From Hormiphora californensis (lineage: Eukaryota; Ctenophora; Tentaculata; Cydippida; Pleurobrachiidae), in contig CM035357.1 in the NCBI GenBank assembly GCA_020137815.1, positions 6,746,034 through 6,810,033 on the forward strand: a stretch of DNA of 64,000 nucleotides. The letters run 5' to 3'. Position numbers and translations under genes: made by a program. This document shows positions 1 to 34,300 of this stretch, in pieces; within the stretch, counting starts at the first letter, position 1; the number at the start of each line of letters is the position of its first letter. Under the pieces are notes generated by a model. The model was not told the DNA's origin. It was given only the letters and a program-made list of their open reading frames with translations, and did not search any database.

Positions 1-2
1 GA

Positions 3-21546
<21,544 letters not shown>

Positions 21547-21993
21547 CAGAGGTGTTGCACTACTTTGTCAGTTAGATGATTAACAGGGGTGTTGCACTAC
21601 TCTGTCAGTTAGATGACTAACAGGGGTGTTGCACTACTCTGTCAGCTGGATGACTAGATGAATTTGATTAGCAATAGCAGGGCTACCCCCCGGTTACCTG
21701 TAAACGATTACTAATGCAATGGGATTAGTTATTTGACTAGAATGATGACACTAGGTGATTGGAGTACCAAAACGGACAGTATTTATTGTGTTTATAGGTG
21801 ATATGATAGACAATTTGTATAAACATTTCTACTGAATATTTAATAATGAAGTTAATGAGATAAAGATATTTGTAACTTACTCTTAGTAAGTGCATCAGTT
21901 TGTATTTGTAAATTTCTAAGCTTGTAGTTATCATTTAACTTTTTCCTCAAGTAAATAATTTATGTCTTTGGTATGAAAAGTTGCCATGCTACG

Positions 21994-22057
21994 CAGTCTG
22001 TTCGGCTCGCGTAAGCTCACACCGGACCCTCTGCCCGGTGTGAGAGCCGACAGACTG
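21994..22057 (+). other. Stable hairpin, 64 nt
   Basis: The arms cagtctgttcggctc / gagccgacagactg and ctcacaccgg / ccggtgtgag pair almost completely, with a small internal loop (gcgtaag) and a 7-8 nt apex. It lies between the dynein stop and the TM-protein start. It could be a processed RNA, a 3'-end structure or a tiny MITE. Confidence 0.6.
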
Positions 22058-22353
22058 GGAACATGTCAAATGAAAAGGCGACAAATTTGGATCTATACGT
22101 TCTTGACTTTATGTTGGAATGTAGCGCGCGGAGGAAACACTTTAAATGTGCCATTTATGATGCGCGCTAAGCGCGTATTAGAAAATTGATATTGAAATAT
22201 CCCTGAAAATCCAAACAAACCAAAAACTCGTTTTTGTTCATTTTTTTCTCATTTTCCGTTTTTGATTTTCAAACTATCAATTTCAAGCTATATTTCCAAA
22301 TTTTGAAATGTATTTCACCTATTTTATCTCTACAAACCGTTACCCCAATAGGA

Positions 22354-23094
22354 ATGCTTCTATTGGAGCCGTTTTGGGTGTTTGCGTCGGTGTCATTCTG
22401 CGTCGCCTGCTGCCGAAACAAGATCCTGCTGTGCTCGGACATTTGGTCAAATCGTTACTTCACTACCCTAATCCTCCTAACCACTATCTTCTTTACTCCT
22501 TTCGAAAACTGGATCCTTATAAAACACATCGAGTGGGAGACGACCTTTCTCGTGGAGGACGGTCCCGGGAAATCAGTGATCGGTTTCGCGGCCGTCCTTC
22601 ATATTGCGACCCTTCTCATTGGATACCGGTTTAGCATCTTTATGTTGCAGTGGTTTGGACCTCACGCCCTGGTACGAGCATCCATCTTCTCCTACACAAT
22701 CTTCTTCTCTTCCCAGGGGGTGTTTTGTGACACCCTCCTGTATTCGGGAACATATGCCGAGTATCATGCGGGAGTCCACAAAGATATGACGTCATTCTTT
22801 TTCACCCAGAGATTCGTCGATGCATATGTGCTCTTTTTTCTGACCTTCGGGCCACCGTTTTTCTACACTGCCTATGTCTGGCACAAAGAATGCAGTGAGG
22901 CAGATAGGAAGTGGTTTGGTGATCTGGTCGTTAGGGAATCCATAGTACAGGGGTGTGCGTTGTGTGGAATATATTTTCTCTTGGCGTTGTTTGGGGTTTT
23001 ACCCGCGAATCACACATGTGCGCGTACCTTCATTGTGGCGTTCATGAACTTTTCACCGTTAGCTATTCTAGTGTATCCGTTTAAAAAGTTTTGA
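22354..23094 (+). CDS. Multi-pass membrane protein, unrecognised
   Basis: A single open frame of 246 codons with about six hydrophobic segments: near residues 3-20, 35-50, 75-95, 105-125, 165-185 and 205-235. It ends in a basic KKF. I do not recognise the family; the charged motif HIEWETTFLVED and the sequence HAGVHKDMTSFF lie in loops. The frame is open upstream to an ATG at 22234, but that part is AT-rich and ends at a clear acceptor (accccaatag) 2 nt before the ATG at 22354, so I choose the internal start. An A-rich aataaaa stretch about 65 bases after the stop may be the polyadenylation signal. Same strand as the dynein (0.8 kb upstream) and the sulfotransferase-like gene (0.35 kb downstream). 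Confidence 0.6.
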   Translation: MLLLEPFWVFASVSFCVACCRNKILLCSDIWSNRYFTTLILLTTIFFTPFENWILIKHIEWETTFLVEDGPGKSVIGFAAVLHIATLLIGYRFSIFMLQWFGPHALVRASIFSYTIFFSSQGVFCDTLLYSGTYAEYHAGVHKDMTSFFFTQRFVDAYVLFFLTFGPPFFYTAYVWHKECSEADRKWFGDLVVRESIVQGCALCGIYFLLALFGVLPANHTCARTFIVAFMNFSPLAILVYPFKKF

Positions 23095-23447
23095 AAACTC
23101 TGAGCTCCGCTGTTTAAACTTTCAGTGTTGCTGTAGTTTATTTCGTGTTACATGTAAAATAAAAATAAAATAAAAATAAAATAAAAATTACATTTATGTT
23201 CACTTTACTTCCGTATCTATACAATTAATTAAATTTTAATCGTTTGCTGCTAGCTGAAATCTTCGTTGTTATTATTTATTTGCGGTTATTTTACTTTTTG
23301 TTATGCATTTTATTTTTGTTCATGAATTATTTGTTTTTAAAATCGAACATCCGTTTTGTTATTCCCTACCGAAGGCCCGCTACGCTATATTCTCCCTATT
23401 CCCATGATATAACACAACTAATAACTCTCTCACCAATAGGTCGCACA

Positions 23448-24680
23448 ATGCTGGCCACAATGCTTATCTCCTGGTTCCTCCGGCTATCCCAGTTCTTCCT
23501 GAATCTCATCTTCCGACCTCCCAGTAAAACCAACCAAGTGGTGTGCTATGACGTGCTATACCATAGCAAAGCCATGCAATTCGGGAATAACAACCCAGCC
23601 CACTTTCTCCGCAAGTACACCACAACTCGTGATGTGTCCTGGTTGAATCAGGAGGATGTCCACTTGTTTTGTGTCACAGAAAAGAGCTTCGTCTTCGCCC
23701 GGACCACCCCTGGAGTTGATATCCATAATATTTCGGAGCATCCCTTCCTGTACAATGCGAAAATCCAGCCATACTGTGGAGCTGGGTGTGATCTCAACCT
23801 GACCTTGCTCTAGATCTTGTGCGAGATAGGAACGGATGATGGATCTAATATTGGATACCTTCACAATTTGGGACGGTGCGGGTCAACCCTAGTGTGTAAT
23901 ATGGTCTTCAAAACTGGCCAATGTCAGGTGCTTATCAGAGCCGGGTGCTTTGTTTGATATCACTGCGGAAACAGTCCAGAAGCCGGAACTAATGGACTGA
24001 TCCTCTTACCGTAGAACGGGTCAGGGCTGTTCTACTTTTCCTGGCTAAAAACCCGGAACGAAAATATTTCATTCAAGATTCATTCCTTCCTGATGTATAT
24101 TCTCCCGCTCATTCACAAGGCCCTGCCAGGGGTTAGGGAAGCCTTCATGTACAGATCTTTGAAGCCCATGTTTATATCCGCTAAACGGGCATTCAATCTT
24201 GGCAACATGCCATTTTATATCTTCAAGAGGTTTGCTGTTAGTGCTGGGTTCAACACAAGCGAAGGTTTTACAGAGTTGGAGCGAGAAGGTGCCGATAGTA
24301 TTGATAAAGTGTCGCTGTATGGATATGTCAGGGATACCCGCACATACATGGATGAGGCTCTTACTCGGTCCGATCTAGTAGCGTATAGTTACGAGTCTCT
24401 CATTGCCAATCCAGAGGGGTTTGTAGCCCATTTCTTGGATCAAATTGGGGTGGGCTCGGAGTGGGCGGATCTTGCTGTAACAGCTATGAACGAGGATAGT
24501 CAGAAGAATTCCTGGCTGAGTAAGAAAGATGTGGAGGAACGAGTAAAGAAGGTGGAGGTTATCTTGGAGAAGGAAGCAGAGGAGTTTGTAAAGAGGTTGG
24601 CAGGGGAGAAGTTTATGATTGAGTTGGAAGGAGATAAATTAGAGATGACAAACATTGCTAACCAGTGGAATAAAAACTAA
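23448..24680 (+). pseudogene. Sulfotransferase-like (P-loop) gene with multiple frameshifts
   Basis: The N-terminal part reads MLATMLISWFLRL (signal anchor), then CYDVLYHSKAMQFG and HFLRKY to about 23790. The frame then breaks. Between 23790 and 24085 the expected pieces lie in different frames: LGRCGSTLV (the loop that binds the 5'-phosphosulfate), SEPGALFDI, and RAVLLFLAKNPERKYF. From about 24080 one frame runs open to 24680 and includes KIHSFL, MYRSLKP (the 3'-phosphate Arg/Ser region) and a lysine/glutamate-rich end. At least three single-base shifts are needed, and the two I can place best look like extra bases. The enzyme would transfer sulfate from PAPS in the Golgi; the substrate is unknown. 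It may be a pseudogene or locally unpolished sequence. The ATG is 8 nt after a ccaatag acceptor. Confidence 0.65.
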
Positions 24681-24953
24681 TATGTACCATAATTGGACTC
24701 AAGTCATTCAATAATCAACAAGTTGGTATTGCTTAGTTAGTTGTTAGTTTTCAAATATGTTTTGCACAATAGCGATATTTTAGATTTTAGTAAAATCCCA
24801 GATTGACGTTTTTAAATTTTCTCTTTCTTTTTTTGCATGTTTTTAATGTTCTTTTTACGTGATTGGGTGGGGCTCCATATCATAATTTTACAAGTGCATG
24901 ATTGCGTGTAATTTAGTAGTGTCTGACTTATACATATGTTAAAAACTCTGTAT

Positions 24954-24954
<1 letters not shown>

Positions 24955-25042
<88 letters not shown>

Positions 25043-25125
25043 CCCCCACTCTCTCTCTCCCCACTCTCTCTCTCTCTCCCCACTCTCTCTCCCCACTCTC
25101 TCTCTCTCTCTCCCCACTCTCTCAC
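24955..25125 (+). repeat. CT-rich microsatellite just upstream of DAW1
   Basis: (CT)n with interspersed CCCCACTCTCTC words, ending about 25 bases before the acceptor that precedes the DAW1 start. It could serve as a very long polypyrimidine tract. Confidence 0.95.
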
Positions 25126-25160
25126 TAATCCCCCACATGTTATTATATCTAGCACATAAA

Positions 25161-26568
25161 ATGAGGCTGGTAAGGTTCTTGTTGAGGTACTACCCCCCTG
25201 GCATCATCCTGGAATACGAACAGGCCTCACAGGTAACTGGGATATATCTGAATTGTCTTGGATACCCATTTAGATTTCCTCTTCACCGCCTCCGGGATGT
25301 CTTGCGGGGGCTCAACGCTCACAAGTTCGGCTAACAAATACTCCTTATCTATTGAAGTTCACTCCTACCCTGCTACCAGGTCCGTACTAAAACGATAGAT
25401 CTGCTGGACCTAACAGAGCGTACCAATGTGTTTGAGTTGGTTGCACAACTACAGCAGTCTGAACCTCTTATAACTGCCAACAAAGTCGACCAGGTAATTT
25501 AAATGTCATCTTCTTTTAACAATCTTCTAGAAAATTCCATCAAAGCGTTTTGAACTTTGAAATTCTTGGTAAATTAATTAAACTGGTGCCATTTATTTTT
25601 CTTTGAAATTCGACGCTATTTCCAATCCATTCGATAGAAGATCAATGCTATGACATAATGCTAAACTGTCTCTAGTTCTGAGATGCAGTTTCATAGAGTG
25701 TAACCCGTTTAGTTTATAATATCTTTGAGAATAATGGCACCAGTTTAGTTAAACGGTTTAACCACTAGGCACTACCAGCTTCCTAGCTGTCAATCTAGCT
25801 CCACCCTTCTCTAAAATTATATATTCTCTCACTCTCACATCAACCCTTTTCTACAAGACGACAGTTCTCTATAACACCTACTACTCAAACCTACTCTCTG
25901 TCCCAGGTTTCTAAGCTGTTACTAAAGCTCCAATCAAAGTTATGCTCTCTTGATAAGCACAAGTATGTGCACTACAAGACCCTTCGGACACATGTCCTAC
26001 CGGTGACTAATGTGTGTTTTAACAAGAGTGGCTCAAAGTTTATATCTGGTGAGTGTCACGGGCACAGTTAGAATCAAACAGCCGTTGCTTGTCAACCCAA
26101 TCTCTAAGGAATATAATGTCGTTTTTAGTTTTTAGCTGCTTTTAGCAAACTTATATCACTCACTTGATTTTATAAACTGTATAGAAACTTTTATAATTTT
26201 CTCTAAACCTCTTGATCCCTCTATTTTTCAGGGAGCTATGACAGAACCTGTAAAGTTTGGGACACACACAAAGCCACTGAGTTGCACGTGTTGGACGGAC
26301 ATAAAAACGTGGTTTACGCAGTTGCATTCAACAACCCTTTTGGTGATAAAATTGTTACTGGATCGTTCGATAGGTACTAACTAAATTAATTGGTATCGAA
26401 GTTATCCCTCCCTTGCGTATTTATACAACTCTATGTTGGTTGTTTTTTCTTGTTTTATCGCCTTAAAAAGCATAATGATAATAAACGGTCATTGTTCATC
26501 TTGTTCGTGTGCGGTGTGAGAACAACTTCAATTTACTCCCCCCCCTCTCTCTCTCTCTCTCTCTCTCC

Positions 26569-26632
<64 letters not shown>

Positions 26633-27735
26633 ATCCCTCTCCCTTTCTCCCCCTGTCCCAACTCATCTAGCTATCACAATAACTCGTTCATCTTGCACTA
26701 CTCAACCCTATCTTACAGAATTCTCATTTAATTGTCTCGTCTAACTATCTCCATGAAATACCTGTCCAGACTAGACCACCCACCACGCCATTCTCTGAGT
26801 TCACTGAGTTCACCCCCTCACTCATTATCCCACCCACCACGCCAGTATTCTCTGAGTTCACCCGTTATCCCACCCACCACGCCAGTATTTATGCTCTGAG
26901 TTCATTATCCCATCCCCAGGACAGCCAAATTGTGGAGTACAGAAACAGGAAAGTGCTATCACACCTTCAAGGGTCATACAGCGGAGATAGTCTGTGTGGC
27001 GTTCAACCCATCTAGTACCTTGGTAGCTACTGGTAGTATGGACACCATGGGCAAGATTTGGGATGTGGAGAGTGGCTCTGAGATGGCATGTCTACAGGTA
27101 TTGTTGTTGTTGTTGCCAAACTTGGTAACCGTCTTCCAAACTGATGAGTTGGTAAGGGGCTACCAAGTTACCAAGGATTTCCAAATCATATATTTTTCAA
27201 AAGAGAGAAAGGTGAAAGAAAGGCTAAGAATAGTGACATTACGTTTTGAGCGTGTTAAATGGTTACACCTTTCCCACTGCTGTGGCTAAGTTTTGATTGC
27301 AAAAAGGAAGGGAAGTAAACTACTAGTAAACTACTCTCAAATTGAGTTTCGAAATTTTACCAAATCGTCTTTCAAAATCCAATGTGTTACACTATAGGCC
27401 AATTTCATGTAAAGTAGTAGTAATATACGCGGATTCGCGGAAAGCTTCGTGCCAATCGCGGATAACCAATCGCGGACAAGTGTATATCAATCGCGAAAAC
27501 GATACGAGGATACGTGGATACGTGGATACTTATCCCAGATTTGTTATTTTTGTAGCTTTTTATTCTGTAAATTAGTAGGTTCTATGTACTTGGGTGAGCA
27601 AATCAGTAAAAGTGAGAGCAACAAGATTCATTGTTATAGCTCTCAGCTAGTAGGAGACGGAGTCATTCATTGAACAGGGTGTTCTATTGTTACTAGTCTT
27701 GTACATGCCTCTCTCTATCTCCTCTCTCTCTCTCT

Positions 27736-27787
<52 letters not shown>

Positions 27788-30584
27788 ATCTATCTATCTT
27801 CCTTTCTCTCTCTGGAGTTCCTTTTCACTGGCTCCGATCATCAGTCATGACCTTCCTCTTACTCTCCCTCTCGATTCTTAAAGACACACATTTCAAGAGT
27901 ATGCTTCGCTTTGTCGTGACCCTCTGTTTAGCTCTGCTAGCCGGTAAGAAAACGATTTGATTTCCGCTAGACTGACCAAGAAAAGTCAACCAATTGTTTA
28001 TGCTACCTTACTGTCTACTCAATGAGTAGTACTCATCCAGCGCTGACACACTCTTTTACAGACGGCTTTCAAAGCTCTCTAAAGTTTCCTGGTGAGAGTT
28101 CTATTGCCAACTATGGGATCCAGAAAACATTCTACGACACAGAGAAGGAGCCAATAACCGAGTTAACTATTTCTCTCTGGATCTTGTATGATGACCTTCC
28201 CAACAGTAAAAAAAATGAAATGCCTTTCTCCTATGCTATATCAAATTATGTTGATTCGATTATAGTGTGTAAATTTAAAGGGACGGAAAACAACATGGTA
28301 TATGTCAATTTCGGGCTTTTCCGTGGAAATGGATGGCCTGAAACAAGTAAGTCGCGTGATTTATCTTCGTTAATGCCATGTAAATTAAGTTTTCTCATCA
28401 CGATACTTCCCTCCCAGAGATTGCTTTTGTCCCAAACCAATGGCTACACACTGTGTTTGTCTACGATGGGACCACTGCATCTCTCTTTATTAATGGGGAG
28501 TTGGTAAATGAAGTCAAGAAGTCAAAGGCTGGCAGGGTTATTGAAAGAGATGGAATACTTGTTCTAGGACAGGTCAGTAGTTATACTCCTAGTTCATCTG
28601 AGAACTGTGACATTTAGTACTGAGATACCTCTACAGAGAATTTTGAAACAGTTTGCAAAGATGGTATTAATTCAATGTCCCATTTTAAATCACTGTTTTT
28701 CTAAACTTTAGGACCAAGATCAACTTGGAGGAGGGTTTGATGTTCGCAACGCTTTCTCGGGTCTAGAGATTTCACGTCCGGTTTGGTTGGATAGGGCGAT
28801 TGATAGCAGCGAAGTGACAACACTATACCAGTCAGATAGCTACAGCGGAGTTAACAGAATTGAATGGGGGAGAATGGAGTTACACGGAAATGTTTCATTG
28901 GTTACCAAACAACGTAGGAAGGGGGTCGGTGGAACGAGGGAGATTTTGTAGTGGTGTTTAAAATAGGGATTTTATCGGGGAAACTTGGGTGAAATTCTTT
29001 GGAAAGTTAGGGCACTTTCCAAAGCAATTTAATACTTAACTTCTTCCCTTTTATTCCCTTATTGTTGTTAATTTCTCTCCTTCTTTTATGTTACAACAAT
29101 TAATCCTTCTCTTCCCTTTCAGTAAGTGTTTGATTCTGCACAGAAATTGTTAATCCACGAACCATCGTTTCCACGATTGATATCCACTTATCTGCGACTG
29201 ATATCCGCGACTGATATCCGCCATTCAATTTGCTATCTTATCCGCGATCAAGCAGTTCCGCGATTGATATAGCCAGAATTTTGGATAGAGTGGCTCACAT
29301 GAGTCATGACCAAAATTGGATTTTGAATTATCCCCCTCCTAAAGCCACGGCACATCTCTCATCCTGCCTCTCTCTCCCTTCCAGGGTCACACATCCGAGA
29401 TAATATCAATCCAGTTCAGTAACTTAGGAGACAAAGTTGTTACGGGTAGCTTTGATAATAGCGTCAGCATTTGGGATGTGGAATCGGGCCACAAAATATT
29501 ATCACTACTAGGTGTGTATGTGATACCCTGGATTTATGTACTAAATCAAACAATCTTGTGTTTTACAATAACCTAACACATCCTTCCTCTCTCTCTTGCA
29601 GGTCACCGGGGGGAGATATCCAATGCGGTAATTAGTTATGATGACTCTCTAATAGCATCTGGATCAATGGATAAAACCTGCAAATTATGGGACACCAGGT
29701 TAGCTTTTTACAAATGTAAATACACATAGTTAATTGGTCGATGTAGTTGATTAATTACATTCAACACCAAAATACTAGTTTCTCCCTTACCTTTACATCT
29801 TCGCAGATCTGGTACATGTGTGGAGACACTGTATGGTCATACAGATGAGGTTCTAGATATCGCATTTGATCATCGGGGTCGACAACTTCTATCTGCTTCG
29901 GCTGATACAACAGGTTTATACTAGTCCCCTGTTAATTAATTTTAGTACCATTCTTTCTTCTTCTTCTTGGAGGCCGTCTCCATTGGTTGAGATTAAGGGT
30001 TGGAACCATAGAGTTTCCTTTCCCCGGCCTGGTTTTATTCACATTCAATAGTACTTTTATTATGTATCAATATGCCCATATTTATCAAATTATCTGTTTT
30101 CCATCACAGCTCGAGTGTTCGACGTTGCCACATTTAAATGTCTGTCCACCTTTGTGGGACATGAGCGGGAGATCAGCAAGGCGACGTTTAACCCTAGCGG
30201 AAAGAGGGTAGCAACTGCTAGCAGTGATAGCACTGTGCGTATCTGGGATATTGCATCTAGCAACTGTCTTCAGGTAATTAGTCCATAATCAGTGGTGGAT
30301 TCACCCTTTGAATGATCCCTACTCGGCTTTAGTGAGATACCCTGTCTTAAACTCCCATCTCTCTCCTCCCCCGAATGATATTGAATCCCATTTCTTTCTA
30401 TCTTATCTCACTCCAACTGTAGTAATACTGACTCCATATATCTCTCCAGGTATTAGAAGGGCACACTGACGAAGTATTCAGCTGTCAATTCAACTATTCA
30501 GGGGACATGTTAATCAGTGGAAGCAAGGACAATACATGTAGATTGTGGAGGGATGAGAACGCTGAGCGGATGGCAGCAGCATAA
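25161..30584 (+). CDS. DAW1: DAW1 / ODA16, dynein assembly factor with WD repeats
   Basis: Cargo adaptor that links outer dynein arms to intraflagellar transport for import into cilia. Exons: 25161-25232, 25380-25493, 25907-26048, 26232-26373, 26920-27097, 29385-29511, 29602-29698, 29807-29913, 30110-30273, 30450-30584; all GT-AG and in phase, about 425 residues as in animal DAW1. The N-terminus [14 protein letters not shown] is diagnostic of DAW1. It is followed by eight WD40 blades, with [76 protein letters not shown] and [10 protein letters not shown], each linked by GH dipeptides. The start is 8 nt after a tatctag acceptor. A pentraxin-like gene lies in intron 5. No frameshift seen. Confidence 0.96.
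26541..26652 (+). repeat. (CT)n microsatellite in DAW1 intron 4
   Basis: About 50 CT units. It is followed at 26780-26915 by short repeats of ccacccaccacgccag and ctctgagttca before the next acceptor. Confidence 0.95.
27709..27812 (+). repeat. (CT)n / CTAT microsatellite upstream of the nested pentraxin-like gene
   Basis: Dinucleotide and tetranucleotide pyrimidine repeats in DAW1 intron 5, about 90 bases before the nested gene's ATG. Confidence 0.95.
27901..28951 (+). CDS. Secreted pentraxin-like (LamG-fold) protein nested in DAW1 intron
   Basis: A four-exon gene on the same strand as its host, inside intron 27098-29384: 27901-27943, 28062-28346, 28418-28572, 28712-28951 (241 codons counting the stop). 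A short signal peptide ([14 protein letters not shown]) is split from the domain by the first intron. The domain shows [33 protein letters not shown] and [17 protein letters not shown], the last being the Ca-binding pentraxin signature. The usual pentraxin HxCxSW motif is absent, so it is a divergent member of the fold. Pentraxins are pattern-recognition proteins outside the cell; a similar role here is inference. The C-terminal tail is basic and unrecognised. Confidence 0.75.
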
Positions 30585-31324
30585 CAATAGTGTTGCTGCA
30601 GTCTCGGGGGTCTCCCTCTCTCTCTCTCGTGGTGTGAGAAAGGGGGCTGAGATTTAGTTTGGTAATTTATTTAGTTGGGTTTGTGTGTACAGTAGTAGAA
30701 GGGTGCAGGTCACTCTGATATCTCCCTCTCTGGATAGTGGCAACTGGCACCTGATATATGTGAACCGACTGAACTTTGTTGTATCGGTTCGATCGCTGCT
30801 AATCGATTGCTGCATCTTGTTTGATGTCAGGAACGCGCGGATATCTCTGTGTAGGGAGTCTAGCGCGCACATCGCAACCTGTTTGAAGAAGTGAACACTA
30901 GCAACGCGGGGTCGTCAACATTCAACTCAGTCATAATCAACTCATGCAGCCATAATCAACTCATGAATTGAAGTTTATTTTCGTCATCTGCAGAGCAGAT
31001 AGATATGGTCGGTTTTAGGTGGCACCTAAACGGTGTAAAATATGTGTTAGTTTCAGATCAGTGTGTGTTATAATTTGTTTTTTCAAGTTTTTACTCTCTC
31101 TGTATACATGTGCATCTCTCTGTACAACTCTATGTAGATTTATCTTTACTTGTGTAAAATTGGGGTGTTTTAACTCGAGTTCATTCCCAGCCCTACCCAG
31201 GCTACCCTCTCAGAAGCTCCCCTGACCCCTCCACCAAATTACAAGTTGACACCAAACTCCCTCCCCAAATTACAAGTTGGCTCCATCTCCCCAAATCATC
31301 CCATATAACCTGTCTCATTTTAGG

Positions 31325-34300
31325 ATGAATTGGATATTCCTCCTCCTCCTATCCTTGTTCACTCCAGGATTTAATACAGCACACACCAATAACTGGGCTG
31401 TAATAGTCGATGCGAGCCGGTACTGGTTCAACTATCGACATGTAGCTAATGCTCTATCTATCTATTACTCTGTTAAACGACTGGGTAAGGTTTGACATGT
31501 AGATCATTTTATACAAAAAGAGAGGAAGAGATTCGAGAATTTGTTATTTCGCAATATTATTTCAAGAATCCTGTGACGCGTCCTGATAGCTGCGCTTTTT
31601 CAAAATTGTTCATCCAGCCCTCTTGGAAAGACTAATTTCCTTGTTTCAGGTATCCCTGATAGTCACATAATCCTGATGTTATCAGACGACATGGCGTGTA
31701 ACCCTCGTAACCCCACGTCCGCTCAGGTAAGTACACAGGTCACGCTATCCCTTGGTTATGAAATTACCCCTCATCGCGAGCCTAGCTCCCGGAGCGTAAT
31801 AGGGGTGACTTCGTAACCCCGTGTAGGTCAAACCATCCCTGTCAAGTGTCAAAAATAGGGCCCCAATTGTTAGTTGAGATAGTCCCGTCTTGGTAAAAGA
31901 AAGATAGCGACCTTTCCAGATTGTATCATTCGAGTCTCACAAGTTGTCCCTACTCAGAGCTGCTAGTGTTACCGATGTAGAAAAGTCAACCCGAGTCTTG
32001 ACAAACTTCCTAAAGCTGCTCATTCTTGCAAAATATATCATCGGGTTTACTGCCGCATTGATTGCCACTAAATACACACTTCCCACACAGAGAAAAGTTC
32101 CAGTAAGGCGTACAAGCTTCACCCCGAATAGGATCTCTATATCGTAGTTAGTCATGAAGAGATAATGAGGTACATTGCATGTAAAGAAGAGGAGGATCAT
32201 CAGAAATACCGTGTTAGCTGCCCGTTCCCTGTTCCTTACCTCCCGCTCCAGGCCCGGTGTAGGGGGTTGGGCAGAGCGTCGTTTCAGGAGGCAGAACGCT
32301 AGAAGTGAGCTGACTATAGTGGTTACCATGGGGATGGTATACATGGTAGAATACAGGAAGTGGTATGGAACCATTATACTCTCATCTAGACTTGTAACTG
32401 TCCAATCACACGTTCCTGTATATGAGGTATACACCCTCACCCCACTCCAATCGGGACTACTCTCATACAGGATGAGGTAGGCCAAGACCGCCCCTAGGGA
32501 TGCCCAAACTGCCCTAGGGGGAATGTGGCGGAAGGGATCGTAGACGGATATTAGGCGAGCTATGGACAGGATGCATGTCGTGAAGATACTGAGACGAGAG
32601 AGAATATTCCACATCCAGCTGTAGGTGATACATGTGAAGGTCACGGAGGCTGTCTTGATGTCGTAATCTGAAGGAATATTCATCAATTTAATAGCTGAAG
32701 GGTTTATCTGCTACTGATTTATTGACATGAACTACATAGGTGAATGGTGAATGACAACTGAGAAGTACCTCTTACCCAGGATAATAAGAATGGCAGTATG
32801 AAGCATTAGAGCACACAACACAGAATCAGTCGCACTCAGCAACAAACAAATCTTATCTGAAAATAGTGGGTCATACAGATTAGGTAATACTAAAGAATAC
32901 TGCCCGAACCGGTCTGAAGGCACTGTAACTTGTTCGAAAATGTATTCATAAGAACGGGGAGGGTGGTGTTGTATTCAACAAACCTGAGACAGTACTCTTG
33001 TATCTCCTGGTAAAGTAGGCCAGTGCCACCAAGTTGGCTGGTAGTCCAAACAGGAAACAGGAAAGAGCAACCAAACAGAGAACTGTTCGAATGATTGGAG
33101 ACTCGCTAATTGCTGGTCCTCCTGCTGGGGCTTCAGGAGGAAACAAAATCATGATGGTGGCTAATGAAGTCGTTAATTAGGAGAAATGGTACTTATCAAA
33201 TAGCTGCTTCTGGTAACTCTGACAGCTGAGAGTTACAGACAAAAGATTTAGTACTAAAATCAAGAATGAAACAACGATAATAATACACCCGTTGCCGTTA
33301 TTAGGAGAATTGATACATACCATAACACACAACGGACGCATGGTCCCTGTGAAATGGTTGCGAGAGAGCTGAAAGAAAAAAAAAGACAAAGGATGTAGCA
33401 GTAAAATCAAGAATGAAATTTTGACGTAGCATAATCGCTTTAACTCTTATAGTGTCTCCTGCCGTCTATCCACCTGTCCCAAGGGTAGCGATGCGAGGTA
33501 GAGAAATATAGGGCCTACATAACATTTATCTTTCAGATTTAAAATCGAGAAATATATTTTCAGATTTTCAACAACAGAGATCGGCATGTTCAGATATACC
33601 CTGACGATGTAGAGGTAAAACTAAGCACATAGCAGTTAGCACCCCTTCCCTGGCACCTGTTACCATATAACATATCAAGTTCAAGAGATAAAGATGAAAA
33701 TGGCAGCTATATATAGCTGCCATTTTCATCTTTATCTCTTCAACTCATCTCAATCTCTTCCATTTCGATTTCCCCCGTTCTTATCAAATCAAATCAATCT
33801 CAGTCTATCCCTAACTCTGCAATCATAAGAAATACCTCCTCCCGACCTCCCTCCTCTCAGATAAGTTTGAACCCTCCCTAGGTCGACTATCGAGATAGTG
33901 AGGTTACAGTTGAGAACTTCTTCCGAGTTCTAACAGACAGACTCCCCGAGGGTACACCACGGTCTAAGAGGCTAATGAGTGATGAAAACAGCAACATCCT
34001 AGTCTATCTGACAGGTATTATAGTCACTGGGATTTGTTGGTATGTTCTAGCCCTCCTTTACATTTGGAGCACACGGAAAGGGGTCGAGCTAGGCAAGGGA
34101 TTTCATAATCAGGGAACAGCTGGTATGTTAGGAAATAATGCGTTGTTGGTCGAGATCTATGGGATAACGGATAAATTTTATCAAAATATAAACCACCCCC
34201 CCTGCTGATATTTCCCGCAGTCTACTGTGGTATATCAAATAATTCCCTCCCTCTGTTTTCACACCTTTCATAATTCCCGGGGTCGTTTTATAAGAAATAA

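Noticed and set aside
21986-22189. 67-residue frame starting MLRSLFGSRKLTPDPL
   Set aside because: Its first 24 codons are the two arms of the 64-nt hairpin, and the remainder has no recognisable feature.
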